Shown here piece by piece: positions 1 to 12,420 of a stretch of DNA of 64,000 nucleotides; the first letter of the stretch is position 1; each line of letters starts with the position of its first letter. The DNA comes from Paraescarpia echinospica. Its lineage: Eukaryota; Annelida; Polychaeta; Sabellida; Siboglinidae. Position numbers and translations under genes: made by a program. The notes below the pieces were generated by a model. The model saw only the letters and a list, made by a program, of their open reading frames with translations, was not told the DNA's origin and made no database searches. The stretch is from the NCBI GenBank assembly GCA_020002185.1, contig CM034543.1, positions 32,220,824 through 32,284,823 on the forward strand, in the 5' to 3' direction.

Positions 1-1225
1 ACAACACATCATACGAGAATATATTATGGCATCAAAGGCACTAGGCCGAGACAGACTGATTACACTTATAGACAAGCAGTGTAGAGAAATAAAAGACCAA
101 GGTATGATCATGGAACGAATAGAGGAATTCTACACCAAGCTATACGACAGTGAACAGGGTACCATAATTCACACCGATTCGAAAGATGTATCAGTGATAA
201 CACCATGGGAGGTGGAAGCAGCGCTAAGAGATATGAAGAATGGGAAGACATCAGGCACCGACCATGTAAACATTGACACATTAAAAGCAGGAGAAAATAC
301 CATCTCGAAGACACTGGCTAAGCTGTATACTAAATGCTTATCAGAAAGACGTATGCCCACCGCATGGAAAAACGCAAAGATTGTGATAATCTTCAAGAAG
401 GGAAATAAGAAAGACTTAAAGAATTACATATATATATATGTTATCAAACATCTAAAAATTACTCACAAAGATACTAATGAATAGGCTAGAGAAGACACTC
501 GACGAAAACCAGCCACTAGACCAAGCAGGATTCAGAAACAGGTACTCAACGACAGACCACATAAACCAACTGAAAGAGAAGTGCCGAGAATATAATATCC
601 CGCTCTGCATCGCTTTTGGTTTCTACGATAAGGTTTTCGACTCGGTGTCAGTCCACCTACAAAAAAGAGCAACAAGGTCAACATCAAGAGAGGAGTACGA
701 CAGGGTGACACCATATCGCCCAAGCTGTTTAGGGCAACACTTGAAAGCATATTCCGAAGACTGACATTGGAAACCAGAAACTTGAGGATAGACCGATAAT
801 ATCTCAGTCATCTTTGCTTCGCAGACGACATACTACCACACCGCAAGAACTAGAAAAATGCTGCAGGAGCTAGCTGATGAAAGAAAGAAAAAACAAGGCC
901 TGAAGATGAACATTTCGAAGACAAAAGTTATGCTAAAAAATGACACACCAATATATATCAACACCATGCAGATAGAGGACATTGAAAGCTACGTCTGGGA
1001 CAGCGATACAGTGTCAGAGACAAAAACCCAAAACCAACACATCCTGCAGAGCTTATGATGGGAAACGAACTAGAGGAAGACCGGAAAGACGGTGGAGAGA
1101 CGAACTAGACGAGTACTGGAATGGCACCAGCTGACAGAGGATAGCGCAAGACAGGCAGATTTGGAAACGACATGCTGAGGCCTTCGCCCAACCACGGGAC
1201 GCTACGGCTGCACAATGATGGTGAT
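1..1225 (+). mobile_element. RTE-like LINE, 3' part with internal deletions
   Basis: Remnant of the reverse-transcriptase part of a non-LTR retrotransposon that would copy its own RNA into the genome. The first 426 bases read through an RT N-terminal region (KNGKTSGTDHVNIDTLKAG, then WKNAKIVIIFKKGNKKDLKNY). The frame is then lost at a short TA run. From 477 it resumes at RLEKTLDENQPLDQAGFRN, followed by QLKEKCREYNIPLCIAF. Further 3', 1053-1210 encodes the characteristic tail RTRGRPERRWRDELDEYW and HAEAFAQPRDATAA. The block with the catalytic YADD box is missing or scrambled, so the copy is dead. It ends near a short ATGATGGTG-type run, typical of RTE tails. The 5' side lies outside the window. 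The clade (RTE versus a related jockey-like group) is from family memory. Confidence 0.8.
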
Positions 1226-1574
1226 GGTGCAGATGATTACGTGCATCGTACGTTCCCAGCTCCATATTTACATATTTCATTATTTCGGTTATTAAACAAC
1301 TTGTCTTGAACTCCACTGTATCTGGATACTAAATGCATGGCGTTCACCTTTTGAGCCATATTAGCTCATGTGATCAATATTTGTTTCATGTATCAACACT
1401 CATAAAGCGAAACTATAGACTTTTTTTAATGAAAACAATGGTTATAATTATGATGTTGTTTCCATTAATGTCGTTTCCACACTTGTTCACAAATAAAATG
1501 TGATCGTGAATGAAATTTCATTCTGCTCTCATTTCGTAGTGCTTCAGTCAATCAGTGCTTCAGGACGCATTGTG

Positions 1575-1765
1575 CAGGGGCGGACCCAAACAGGGTAGTC
1601 TGAATAAGGGTGAAACACTCCAATTGCACTCCCCTTGAGGCTCGTCAAAACGGGGGCACATTCAAACGTTCTAGGGGGGCACATCACGCTACCATATTTC
1701 TAAGTAAACTTCCACATATCTAGGTGTACGTGCTCCCTATGCCCCTGGATCCGTCTATGCTGTGA
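1575..1765. repeat. Putative short non-autonomous DNA element (MITE-like)
   Basis: Starts with GGGGCGGACCCA and ends with TGGATCCGTC, an imperfect inverted pair. The interior is G-rich with GGGGGCACATTCAAA and CTAGGGGGGCAC. A second relative with the same order of motifs sits in reverse orientation at 9690-9850. Resemblance to the widespread GGGGCGGATCC-ended elements of animals is from memory. Target duplication is not clear. Confidence 0.4.
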
Positions 1766-1884
1766 CGCAAGACGTTCTCTACTTGCTTTCTTTTCGAACT
1801 GCCCTCTACTGGCGTCTAATACATAAAATAGCAGGCAACTTACAAAACTTGTCTCGTCTCGATTAGTGTAACGATGAGCTCACA

Positions 1885-1965
1885 TGCACGCAAGCACGTA
1901 CACACGACCGCACGCACGCACACACACACACATACATACACACACGTAGGCCTATATATATATCA
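1885..1965 (+). repeat. CA/CACG-rich microsatellite followed by short TA run
   Basis: Runs of CACG, CACACACA, CATACATA and then TATATATAT. Simple sequence, no coding role seen. Confidence 0.8.
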
Positions 1966-2288
1966 CTTCGGCCTGCTTACCGTGTATACTTGAAAAGGTG
2001 AGCCGCCGTGATGATAATGAAACAGTCGATATGAAACTGCGGTGAAACGATCGTTAAATTCAGTACAACTTGAGACATAAACAGAAGTCAACTTGAGAGG
2101 TCTTACAAAACCAATTTCCAGCGTAAGCCTTAACAAGCATTACTTTCAGCGGTGGTCTCTCTAGTGCTGGACGCTCGTCTACATAATTGTGTGACATGGT
2201 GCGCAATAAATCATTTCATACAATGTGCAAAATTAACAGCAAAAAAGAAACCATCCCCGGTCGTCTATGTTACTCAACTTTTGTCTGG

Positions 2289-3288
2289 NNNNNNNNNNNN
2301 NNNNNNNNNNNNNNNNNNNNNNNNNNNNNNNNNNNNNNNNNNNNNNNNNNNNNNNNNNNNNNNNNNNNNNNNNNNNNNNNNNNNNNNNNNNNNNNNNNNN
2401 NNNNNNNNNNNNNNNNNNNNNNNNNNNNNNNNNNNNNNNNNNNNNNNNNNNNNNNNNNNNNNNNNNNNNNNNNNNNNNNNNNNNNNNNNNNNNNNNNNNN
2501 NNNNNNNNNNNNNNNNNNNNNNNNNNNNNNNNNNNNNNNNNNNNNNNNNNNNNNNNNNNNNNNNNNNNNNNNNNNNNNNNNNNNNNNNNNNNNNNNNNNN
2601 NNNNNNNNNNNNNNNNNNNNNNNNNNNNNNNNNNNNNNNNNNNNNNNNNNNNNNNNNNNNNNNNNNNNNNNNNNNNNNNNNNNNNNNNNNNNNNNNNNNN
2701 NNNNNNNNNNNNNNNNNNNNNNNNNNNNNNNNNNNNNNNNNNNNNNNNNNNNNNNNNNNNNNNNNNNNNNNNNNNNNNNNNNNNNNNNNNNNNNNNNNNN
2801 NNNNNNNNNNNNNNNNNNNNNNNNNNNNNNNNNNNNNNNNNNNNNNNNNNNNNNNNNNNNNNNNNNNNNNNNNNNNNNNNNNNNNNNNNNNNNNNNNNNN
2901 NNNNNNNNNNNNNNNNNNNNNNNNNNNNNNNNNNNNNNNNNNNNNNNNNNNNNNNNNNNNNNNNNNNNNNNNNNNNNNNNNNNNNNNNNNNNNNNNNNNN
3001 NNNNNNNNNNNNNNNNNNNNNNNNNNNNNNNNNNNNNNNNNNNNNNNNNNNNNNNNNNNNNNNNNNNNNNNNNNNNNNNNNNNNNNNNNNNNNNNNNNNN
3101 NNNNNNNNNNNNNNNNNNNNNNNNNNNNNNNNNNNNNNNNNNNNNNNNNNNNNNNNNNNNNNNNNNNNNNNNNNNNNNNNNNNNNNNNNNNNNNNNNNNN
3201 NNNNNNNNNNNNNNNNNNNNNNNNNNNNNNNNNNNNNNNNNNNNNNNNNNNNNNNNNNNNNNNNNNNNNNNNNNNNNNNNNNNNNNNN
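2289..3288. other. Assembly gap, exactly 1000 N
   Basis: A run of 1000 N, which is a placeholder length, so the true distance is unknown. Any reading frame drawn across it is an artefact. The RT domain of the minus-strand LINE at its right edge runs into it. Confidence 1.
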
Positions 3289-4882
3289 ATGGGCGTATTT
3301 GAAATCATCAGGAAAATAGCCAGTGCAAAGTGATGCATTTATAATAGTTGTTATAGGTGCAATTAAAGTACCGATACATGCTTTTAGCAGTATTGTTGGA
3401 AATGGAGTTCAGAAGACTTATTTGTGGAGGATATAATTATTTTCGTAACTTCATCAACTGTTGTAGGTTAAAATGATACAAGTAGAGTATTTACTTGTGT
3501 AAAGCCCACGTTGACATTACTTAAAGTATGACCTGGGAAAGCAGAACGAATAATACTGATTTTAGTCTTAAAGTGAATAGAGAACGAGTCACATAGAGAC
3601 TTAATTGACACATGATCAGGTAGCGATGGAGCAGGCGGTCTATGCAGAATGTGATTGATGCAGTTCCGTAACTGACGCGGATTATCAGACTTATTTATGA
3701 CCATATTCGTATAGTAATCCGATATAGCAAAGCCATTTGTCTGTTACAGAGGTGACATTGCTTTGAATAGCGCGACCTATCTAAAGGCGAGCGTGATTTG
3801 CGCCATGCGAATAAATAACGACGCCATTTAGATTTCGGATTTAATTTCGGAAGTAATCCATGGAGCCGGTGGCCTTTCTGACACACGTTTGGATATTATA
3901 GGTGCATGTTTGTTAAGTAATGCATTGAGTACTTGACAGTACTGTTTGTATAAGTCAGATATGTGTTCTTTTTGTTCTGTGATAAGGTCAGATTTAAGGA
4001 TATCAGCCATTAAAGCTGCAATGTAAATCCCGTTAATGGTAAATCACACTGTGTTTCGACTCTAATGGTGATGTAGAAACGTTAACATTAGCAATGACAG
4101 TATTGTGGTCTGATAACACATCTGAAACAGTAGGTGTTCGGCTATTATTACATGTTGAACGGATTATCAAGAGGTCAAGCCATTGGCTATGTATATGTGT
4201 CGACAAGGTAATATGTTGTTTCAAACCAAAGGATGCCAGAACATCATCAAACGTATTTGTAGTTGTAGAAGGTATATCCAAATTAAATTAAAATCACAAA
4301 GAATTTAAAATTCTGAATGAATGTTTGCCAGATTTTCCAACAAATACTGTAAGTCTTCAAATAAATTTGCTGGGTGTCGTGGAAGGCGATTGACACAAAC
4401 AAAATATGTGGATAAAGAAGAATCTGAAATGTCAGCACAGATGGACTCGAAAGTGGAGTATTCAGGGTTGGAATGTAATTTAACTTTGTGAACTTCTGTT
4501 ATACTAGAAAGCCAACACCACCACCACCTCCGACTAAACGTGGTCGATGGTGAAAGGTGTAACCAGAAGGAGAAATGTCAGCAATGCATGCAGCTACATC
4601 ATGTGGTCTGAGCCAGGTATCAGTTACAGCAAGGATGTCTATTTTCTTTGAAATTAATGTTGGCGTAGAGCGGGGGATTGGCAGTAACTTTTTATTATAA
4701 CAAACACGAAGACATGGCAAGCTATGCACTCCTGAAATAGAATTATGTACTCTAGTGTGATTACGAAAAAGCACATTAACATTATTAGAAGTCAGTGGTT
4801 TGCATGAAACAAAATCTTTATCCCTTAATGCAACAGAGCAGGACAAGCAGAAGACATCCAATAAGAATAATGGTGATATCAT
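3289..4882 (-). mobile_element. L2/CR1-like LINE, endonuclease plus N-terminal RT remnant
   Basis: Read on the minus strand, 4882-4499 encodes an endonuclease N-terminal segment with KKIDILAVTDTWL and GGGGGVGFLV. 4281-4033 carries the C-terminal endonuclease signature SDHNTVIANVNVS (the D-H pair). 4010-3468 has the linker (LNKHAPIISKRVSERPPAPW) and the pre-RT segment RQLRNCINHILHRPPAPSLP. 3468-3289 continues as the KSSELH segment that precedes the RT core and then enters the N gap. Several frameshifts and stops separate these blocks, so it is a fossil. The exact clade (L2, CR1 or Crack) is undetermined. The 5' end is not visible. Confidence 0.75.
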
Positions 4883-5594
4883 TATGTCACATTATTGTCA
4901 TATTCGGTACAAATTAATTAAGCAAAAATTTATAATTATATATCATATAGATACTAAATAGTAAATAATTTTAAGCCCAGAGCTAATGCCAAGGCGTAAG
5001 TCAAAAACTAAATTACATTTACAAGGTCAGGAAAGTCTCAATTTGAACAATAAAGCCTAATTTACTTAATTAGAAAACGTTGAACCTGGGCCAACTCCGG
5101 TAACTAAATTGAGATTTACAGGCCTGTTAAGGGTGGGAGAACTATTTAGATTGATTAAAATTCACTTAGCCGTAGCCTTAGACTGACTGACTGTTAATGT
5201 CTTAGTAAAACAGCTCAACTGCACCATGATTCCGTTTTAAATACCGTTTTGTTGCAATAATGTATCAGGCCAATAATAATCTAAAGGGTCAGTAGAAAAC
5301 AAACACAGACAGCGTGTTTTGTAGCTTAATCAGTTAGCTGTGTAATTGGTACAAAGGACAACAGTTTGAAAACTAAACATTGCCGACCGACGAAAGTGAG
5401 CGATAGTCAATGATATTGGCTAACGAGTAACGGTTTTATTAAGTTAAATGTGACCAGGGCCTAAACTTGTTAAAATATGCTTATAGTTTAAATATACATA
5501 GCTTATGGTTGGATTATTGGTTCTGCAGCGCTTTATAAGTTACATAATATTAAAAATAATATATTAAAAATAATTAGTATGCTATAATTAAACT
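4883..5594. other. AT-rich non-coding stretch
   Basis: No gene or repeat boundary recognised. It may include the 5' region of the minus-strand LINE to its left. Confidence 0.4.
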
Positions 5595-6484
5595 TTAGAC
5601 GAAGAATAAATGTTGAAAGTAAACATTATGTCCCGCCCCCTAGCGACCAGCATCTACGATGAACAGATAATCAGAGATTCAATACAAACAACATATAAAG
5701 GCTTCTTAAATTGGTGGCCTGCTACTTCAAAACCTGCGTTATGCCGACGACACTACATTGATATCGGAAAAATGGAGGATCTGGAAGAAGCCATCAAAGA
5801 CAAAGGCATAGCGGCGGGGTTCTTCTAAATATAAAAAAAAAAAAATAATGACAACCACACAGTTAAATGATATCACAATCTATGGAGAAAACGAGGAAGT
5901 GGTCAAGGAATTTATTTTCCTAGGATCAAAGATCACCAATGAAGGAAGATGCACTCCAGAAATCAACAGACGACTCACTCTGGGCAGATCTGCAATGGCA
6001 AGTCTGGGCACAATTTGGAAAGACCAGGATATATAAATTACAACCAAAACTAGAATTGTACAAGCCATGGTTTCCCGGTGACAACATACGCTTCTGAAAC
6101 TAAACTAAAGATGATCGACGGCGCATCCAAGCTTTTGAGATGTGGTTTTGGTGCCTCATGTTACGGATCTCGTGGACCAAAACGTGACTAAAAACTCAAT
6201 GCTAAGTATACTTTATAATCCAATAACACTTGATGGATCTACCCTTAGCCATAAACTAATTTACTTTGGCCATGTCATGCGAACATCACGCCTGGAAAAG
6301 TCATCATGCTGGGAATGACTGAGAGAAAAGGAGGTCTACACTGAACCAGGTGGCTAGACGAAATTAAAAACGAAACGACCCTAACGCAAGAACAACTCGG
6401 CCAGGCAACATCAGACAGGCGAGAATGGAGGCGACTGTGCTGGAGAGTCGCCAATAGTCGGACCCGTCTTGGCAGCACAATATG
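5595..6484 (+). mobile_element. RTE-like LINE, 3'-terminal fragment
   Basis: Two open blocks, 5610-5828 and 5848-6036, belong to the RT C-terminal half of an RTE-type LINE. The second contains NEEVVKEFIFLGSKITNEG and EINRRLTLGRSAMASLG, the standard segment downstream of the catalytic box. Continuing with stops, 6250-6470 encodes WLDEIKNETTLTQEQLGQA and RREWRRL. Frameshifts and stops make it inactive. Sequence and motif spacing differ from the copy at the left edge, so it is a different subfamily. Confidence 0.75.
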
Positions 6485-7822
6485 AACGTGGTACCATCTA
6501 CTTTCAACCTTTGTGCTAAGTCATAGAAAAGGGAAACAAAACACAATTGTTTTGGTTATGCACATTAAAAAGTTAATACAAACTAATCAATTGCAACTAC
6601 CATCACATTTTAACGTATGTGGTTTACTACGGAACGTCATGAACCATGCCATTGTTGACAGAATATAACGTGATTGATTCTCTGTGTACTTTCTGTTGAA
6701 TGGATTCAAACATACGCACAATGACCAGTGGTATTAAAAGCACAAGAAAGGCCAGCCCGTGCCGGAGCAGCCATCTGGCGGATACTAAATGGTTTACGCC
6801 TGAACTGAGGCTACCGTAGCTTGGTTATATGAATATATGTGTATTTTTATAACAGAGTCGGCAACCTGCGGCCCGGGAAGCTATTTCATGCGGCCCGCAG
6901 ACAAAAACACAGATGGCGCATAATGTGGCCTGCGGTATGCCAATATTTACTTTTGCATGGTGCGCCTTTCGTGGGAAGAAGAAGAAAACGAGTTGTTTCG
7001 TTGATTGGAAAGGTTCGACACGAAGTAGGTGCCACTCTGCGAATCTCTTCAGGCCCACTGCATCATCTATCCCACAATAAAGTCCGTGAAGCAAAGCAAT
7101 GAAAAGGCAAAAGGCACTAAGTGCCGTAGAGAAGACTGTGAACTACGTTTGCGCTCGTGGCGTAGATCTAAACAGTTCTAGCTCCTTTTGGCAGAGATGA
7201 ATGCGCGATATCACGATCTTCTATACTACTGCGACGGGCTCTGGCTGGGTCGATGTGCCATGCATGGTATGAGAGAGCTGAGACATGGAATTATCTTGTT
7301 CGTGGAGCAGACTTTTCCAGAGGTAAGGTCTACCGGACATCGTTGACCCTCAGGTAAGATTCCACACATCATCCATACATTCTACATAATTCATTAGATT
7401 ATGCAGTAAACTGTGCATTTACCAGTTTGACAAGTGTAGTAATCTTATTAACTATGTTCGTTATTACTGGTCGAAAAACACAGACATTTAGATAAATAGG
7501 ACCACATGGTGTAGTAACACCACTAACATGGCGAAACGTAATTGAGGTGCTGTCAAAAAGGCTGAAGGCAGCGATTGGATCCAGTAGATGTGCACATCAG
7601 TAGTGTTTGTATGCAAACTACAAACACAGGCAGGATTTGAATCTGTCACATGTAACTGAAACATCAATAAAATCTACTCCAATTTTGAACAGTGAATAAG
7701 ATAAATTACCGATTTTGCTTTACGAGAGTGACTAATACTGCTTATAACATATATCACCTAAACCAGTGATTATAAATGTGATGGATGAATATTGATGTCG
7801 ATGACGTTTCACAAAGTGATAT
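6485..7822. other. Non-coding stretch with a possible hAT-type scrap
   Basis: No gene recognised. 6853-6960 contains GTCGGCAACCTGCGGCCCG followed by a second GCGGCCCGCAG and a GTGGCCTGCGG. That spacing is seen at the end of many non-autonomous hAT elements (from memory). The other terminus was not found. Confidence 0.35.
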
Positions 7823-9328
7823 TGTCACAAAGTGGTTTGTATAGAATTTAATCAGGCTTTAGAACTGGTTTTGTATAAAAAAATATGGTTGATGGGATGG
7901 TGCTGCCATCTCTAGTATGTATTGTCGCGGAAGTATACGCTGGTGCCCTCTGGCGATTAAGGCGTGTAACGTTTTAACTGCCGACGAGTCAGATTTAATT
8001 AATTTCATTTGTAGCGTACACCACTAATTCTACGGTTAGGTATACCAAATTTGGTACCAGTAGAAATTATTTAACATGACTGGTAATATGGTGACCTTGC
8101 AAACTACTTATGTTGTGGTTATAAGAAGTCTATATTATGAACTTATAAAAGTTGTTTACAGAAGTGTAGGTGTGAAAAACATTAGGTTCACACCTAGCTT
8201 ATGAATAGAGTGCGTGTTTTATTAAAATTATGGATTAATTCATGAGAATTGGAATGTACGATGAATGTTGTGGTATCCGATCGATACAGGGAATCCAGTG
8301 ATATTAATTATGTAAGTAATTCACGTAAGTTAAAGACTGAACGAGCACTTATATAGCCAAACGTTTAGCTCACAAAATATATTTTAAACTCAGCAAGTTG
8401 GATGGATTGCTTCGAAGTGTGAATGGTTTCGGGAGCAGGTTTTTGAAGCGACTTTAATTTGTATTAAGTGTTGTAATTGGTCAGACTAACTTCCAGCCAT
8501 CAAGCTATATAAGGGCAGGTCGGCCATTCGAGGCGAGACGAACATTTGAGCAGAAGAAAATGTTGCACTCTCGTCTCCAGGAATTGCGCTGAAACGTGTG
8601 TCCGCCCAACGCCTGTAGTAAATACTTCTACGATTTCAACAGTGCTGATTAGTTGTGAGACGCTGCACTTCTCACGCGTTGAAGATGACTGGGCGATAAC
8701 CGACTGCAGTTCCGTTTTGACGTGATCTTCGAATGCGAGGCCACCACCGTTTCGTCTGCTAGCTGTCGTAACACAGACTCCGTGACAGACCTTCTCAACA
8801 TCGCCGATGTCGTGACATCGTTTCCGTGTTGTCGCCTGGTGATCGCCCGAGTCGCCTGCTTTCATCTACGTGAATTCGTTCGCCGAACGCCAAGCGACTT
8901 TCGACTTCGTCCTGACATCTCGCCGAACACGATAGATGCGAACATTGACATTCGTACATCACGAGACATTCACTGGTTACAGTTCATAGACTTTACAACG
9001 GTGTATACCCGTCTTCATGTAAGTGACCAGCTGTTTAAATTGTTTCCCATGTAATTTCGTATTTGGATGCATACTCGTCGAGTACAATGTATGGTGTTAT
9101 AATATAATGTCATAGCAGAGTAACGGTTGGCCAACTTTCACTGAACCGCATATGTTTATGTTGTATTAAATGAGAACGCCAGTTGGCTTCTCGTACATAC
9201 ATATCTGATGTCACGTTATGTCTCTCGTTCACTCCGAATCCTAGTGCACCTGAATCTATAACTTGTTATTTCAAAACGGGTACCGCCAATTTATTAATTT
9301 ATTAATACTTACACTCGATTTTATGACA
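7823..9328 (+). mobile_element. Solo LTR 1 (1.5 kb, probably Ty3/gypsy-type)
   Basis: The unit starts TGTCACAAAG and ends TTTTATGACA, giving 5'-TG...CA-3' with short inverted ends. It is flanked on both sides by the same five bases, GATAT (7818-7822 and 9329-9333), the expected target duplication of an integrated LTR element. A second copy with the same ends and its own 5-bp duplication lies at 48895-55197 in reverse, which fixes the boundaries independently. There is no internal gag-pol, so it is a recombined solo LTR. It carries an inverted CCAAT (ATTGG near 8476) and TATATAAG at 8506. The open frame at 8722-9054 is incidental. Five-base duplications fit Ty3/gypsy or BEL. Superfamily is inference. 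Confidence 0.88.
8506..8513 (+). promoter_or_regulatory. TATA box of solo LTR 1
   Basis: TATATAAG with an ATTGG (inverted CCAAT) about 30 bases upstream, in the middle of the LTR as expected at the U3/R border. Transcription would start near 8535. The matching position in solo LTR 2 reads TTATATAA on the minus strand near 54515, so the element is conserved. Confidence 0.6.
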
Positions 9329-9333
9329 GATAT

Positions 9334-9689
9334 TATATTATGTTTATACCGTCTGCCAGAAGCATTGTACAGAAAAATGTTTCTAACAGTCTAACCTTTA
9401 AACTTGTTTACATCTTTGTATATAATTACAATACATACACACAAGTCAGTAAGCATGAAGTAAACATAAATGGGCACATAACAAAACTTGTTAATATTGG
9501 CATAAAGCTGCTCAAATTATAATTGTCAGACAGGCTATTATTCTTAATTCTGACCACACTAATTTCTTACAAACTGCAACAAACTGAAAGTATCATGAAT
9601 TTGCGACATCGTCCTCGCTCACCCAATATATAATATATTGCCCGTCTGCGGCCGATACATGTTCCAAAAAATATTAACAAGTTCTCGCT
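9334..9689. other. AT-rich non-coding stretch
   Basis: Nothing recognised. The open frame at 9340-9522 has low-complexity composition and no family resemblance. Confidence 0.4.
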
Positions 9690-9850
9690 AGGTGCCTCTT
9701 CTTTCGCTCTCCTTCCCATACGCGGATCCAGAGGGCCTAGCGGGCACGTGCCCTCCCTAGACCTTTGGAATTTGGCTTGCCCCATACCTTTTTTGAATGT
9801 GCTCCAGTTACCGTGCACCCAGATCGTTAGAATGTACCCCCGTTTTGGTT
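9690..9850 (-). repeat. Reverse copy of the MITE-like repeat at 1575-1765
   Basis: On the minus strand it reads GGAGCACATTCAAA, then GGTCTAGGGAGGGCACGTGC, then CCTCTGGATCCGCG. These are the same motifs in the same order as the element at 1575-1765. Ends are eroded. Confidence 0.4.
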
Positions 9851-10195
9851 ACAATAAGCTGAAGTTACGGCGACGCGCCGGAGAAAACAATTATCTCGAC
9901 AGCATCATCTCGTAGATAATCCATAACAACATAAATTAGTACCCTCCCTTCGAACCGCGAACAATCTCGTCACGTGATGTGTGCGCTTGAGCTGCCACAG
10001 GGTAAATGTGTCTCCCTACTATTGACATTATCCTACGTTTTTACGCTATATTTTACTTTGATTTTACATTGTGTGTGACTCTGAAGGTATGTGGATTACG
10101 ACGAAATCAAAGTTACAGTTTGGATGTGTCTGTCTTCTTGGATTTTTAGTAATTTGATGTGACACTGCTATCGTGAACGATCTGTGATCGTCGCC

Positions 10196-12338
10196 ATGGT
10201 GATCACGTACACAAGGCAACAACTACGCCAACTGTGTCAGCGGTCCACGAAATCGTTAATGCGTGTCACCAGGGCAGTGTACTATGACCTGAAACAATTG
10301 GGCATTTGTTACGCAACACCAACTCACAGAGGGACCACTGGCGGTCAGTGTCAACTGCGAACGCCGAAGCCAATTCCAGTCATTGTAACAACGACGAGGA
10401 ACTCTCTGCCTACAGGGTCAACACGCTGACACAATACACACCAAAGAAGCGCACCAAGCAGCAACAGGAACAATCTCATACACGTCAATCGCACTACAGA
10501 TTTTCTGAGATATACAGGTAAATCCGTGAACACTAAATTTACCTTGGTGAACACCCGATCAGTCAGAAAAAGGCAGATTTTATCAACGACTACATTTTTG
10601 AACACCACCTAGAAATCATCGCACTGACAGAAACCTGGCTCTCACACGACGACAATGCAGAAATCAACGCGCTGACGGCGGGCTGCTACAAACTGTGTCA
10701 TCTGCCATGCAAGAACCATCGAGATGGTGGGGTCGGAGTCCTCTACAAATCAACATTTAACATGATTTCCGAAACTGCATTAACAACCGATGCGTTTGAA
10801 GATCTGAGTTTTACAATACAATGTTCGGAAACACGCAGCAACGTCCGCATATACGTCATATACTGTCCACCGTCGTCATCTCATGATTTTATGAACGATC
10901 TATGCGATATACTTAACTCAGCTGCAACCCATCCAAATGAATCGATAATATGTGGCGATTTTAATATTCACTACGGTAACACCAATTCAACCGGCGCAAT
11001 GAACCTTGCGACTCTTATAGAAAACGCCGGTTTTGTACAGCACGTGACAAGTGCGACGCACGTGAGTGGACACACGCTTGATCTGTTGATTACTCCCCGA
11101 GCATCTATCCTACTCTCGAAACCTGTAAGACCGACTACTTTGCTTACAGATCACCACGTACTCGAGTGTGACATTAATGTGCTAAAACCTGCACGTCCGA
11201 AACGTCGCGTGTTTTATCGAAAGTTCGCGTCGATGGACAAGCGGGCTTTCGCTTCTGATATCTCCAAGCGTTCGCTATGATGTCCGGAACCACCTGTGAG
11301 CTCATTGACAACTACAACACCGCAATCGCGACCATCGTCAACAAACACGCGCCGATCGTCACGCGTATCATCACCGTTCGTCCGAAGACACCGTGGCACA
11401 CGAAAGAGTTGTTCAGTGCGAAGCGTCACCTCCGCCGCACCGAACGCCGATGCGAAAGACGCGACTCGCTATCCGCAGACAGATTTATACGACACTTCGA
11501 GACGAATACCGCCGACAACTCGCCGCGACGAAGGCCAGTCATTTCTGCACGGTCATGCGCGAAGCTGGACACAACATGAAGATAATGTTCGGCGTCACCA
11601 ACGCACTGCTGGCCCGATCTGCACCCGCTCAGTTGCCTCGCTAAGACATTTCAACAGTTTTTCGTTGAGAAGATTTCAAATATACGTCGTGAAATCGATT
11701 CGCACGCCGAAACGAACACTTTCAATCGATAGCCATCTGACTATTACCAACACGCGCAGCTCTGCGAATTCACGTCGGCAACGACTGCTGCAGACATCAG
11801 ACGGATGGTTCTCCAGTCGTCTCCGAAATCCTGCGATGCCGATGAGCCTTCTGAAAGAAAACATTGACGTACTAGCCCCGATTCTTACAGACATCATCAA
11901 CACGTCACTGGAATCGGGCGTCGTACCTGCGGACTTGAAGCATGCGCTAGTGACACCGATTCTGAAAAAACGCGGTCTCGACGTCAACTGTCTCGCTAAC
12001 TACCGCCCGATATCGAACTTAAGTTTTCTGTCGAAAACGCTAGAACGGTATGTTGCAAACGAATTACGCCGCTATATTGACACCAATGGCTTCAACGACC
12101 CGTTCCAGAGCGCGTACCGGCCCAGGCACAACACGGAGACGGCTCTAGTTCGAATACACGAAGACATGACGCAGACAATTGACTCACGGCGTGGCGTACT
12201 GCTTGTTCTGTTAAACCTTAGTGCAGCATTCGACACGTTTGATCACAGCTTTCTCCTGCGTCGTCTTCGTGATATCGGACTAAGCCGGACAGTGTTCACA
12301 TGGTTCACATCGTACCTCGTCGGCCGCACTAACGCAAT
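10196..12338 (+). mobile_element. L2-like LINE (copy X), 5' part, split by the ISL2EU element
   Basis: Opening segment YTRQQLRQLCQ...LKQLGIC (from the ATG at 10196) is the short N-terminal block found before the endonuclease in several L2-like LINEs. The endonuclease is spread over two frames. 10520-10760 carries EIIALTETWLSHDD. 10762-11280 carries IICGDFNIHYGN and LLTDHHVLECDIN, giving the catalytic E, D-N and D-H residues. The RT starts around 11900 with KHALVTPILKK and NYRPISNLSFLSKTLERYV. Motif A reads LLNLSAAFDTFDH, where family members have LLDLS, so the first catalytic Asp has become Asn. The frame stops abruptly at RTNAI, where the DNA transposon begins, and resumes at 22360. Upstream bases 9851-10195 may be its 5' UTR. 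Confidence 0.85.
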
Positions 12339-12361
12339 TGCTTGTTTTCATGTGACGTCAC
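12339..12361 (+). repeat. Left terminal inverted repeat of the ISL2EU element
   Basis: 23 bases, TGCTTGTTTTCA followed by TGTGACGTCAC. It differs from the right end by one indel/substitution (TG versus C after TTTTCA). It holds the 8-base palindrome TGACGTCA. Confidence 0.9.
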
Positions 12362-12420
12362 GCACTTGGCATTGCAATGCACTATGATTAAATCCGCCAT
12401 CTTGCTACCCAACAACGAAG

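Larger units (their letters stand above)
1226..2288. other. Non-coding stretch before the first gap
   Basis: No coding potential recognised. It holds a probable short inverted-repeat element (1575-1765) and a CA-rich run (1885-1965). The remainder is unassigned. Confidence 0.5.

Noticed and set aside
2152..3338. Four long open frames of 350-393 codons
   Set aside because: They consist almost wholly of N translated as X across an assembly gap.
8500..9054. Open frames on both strands (121 and 110 codons)
   Set aside because: They lie within a solo LTR, are not conserved as a frame in the second copy, and show no family signal.
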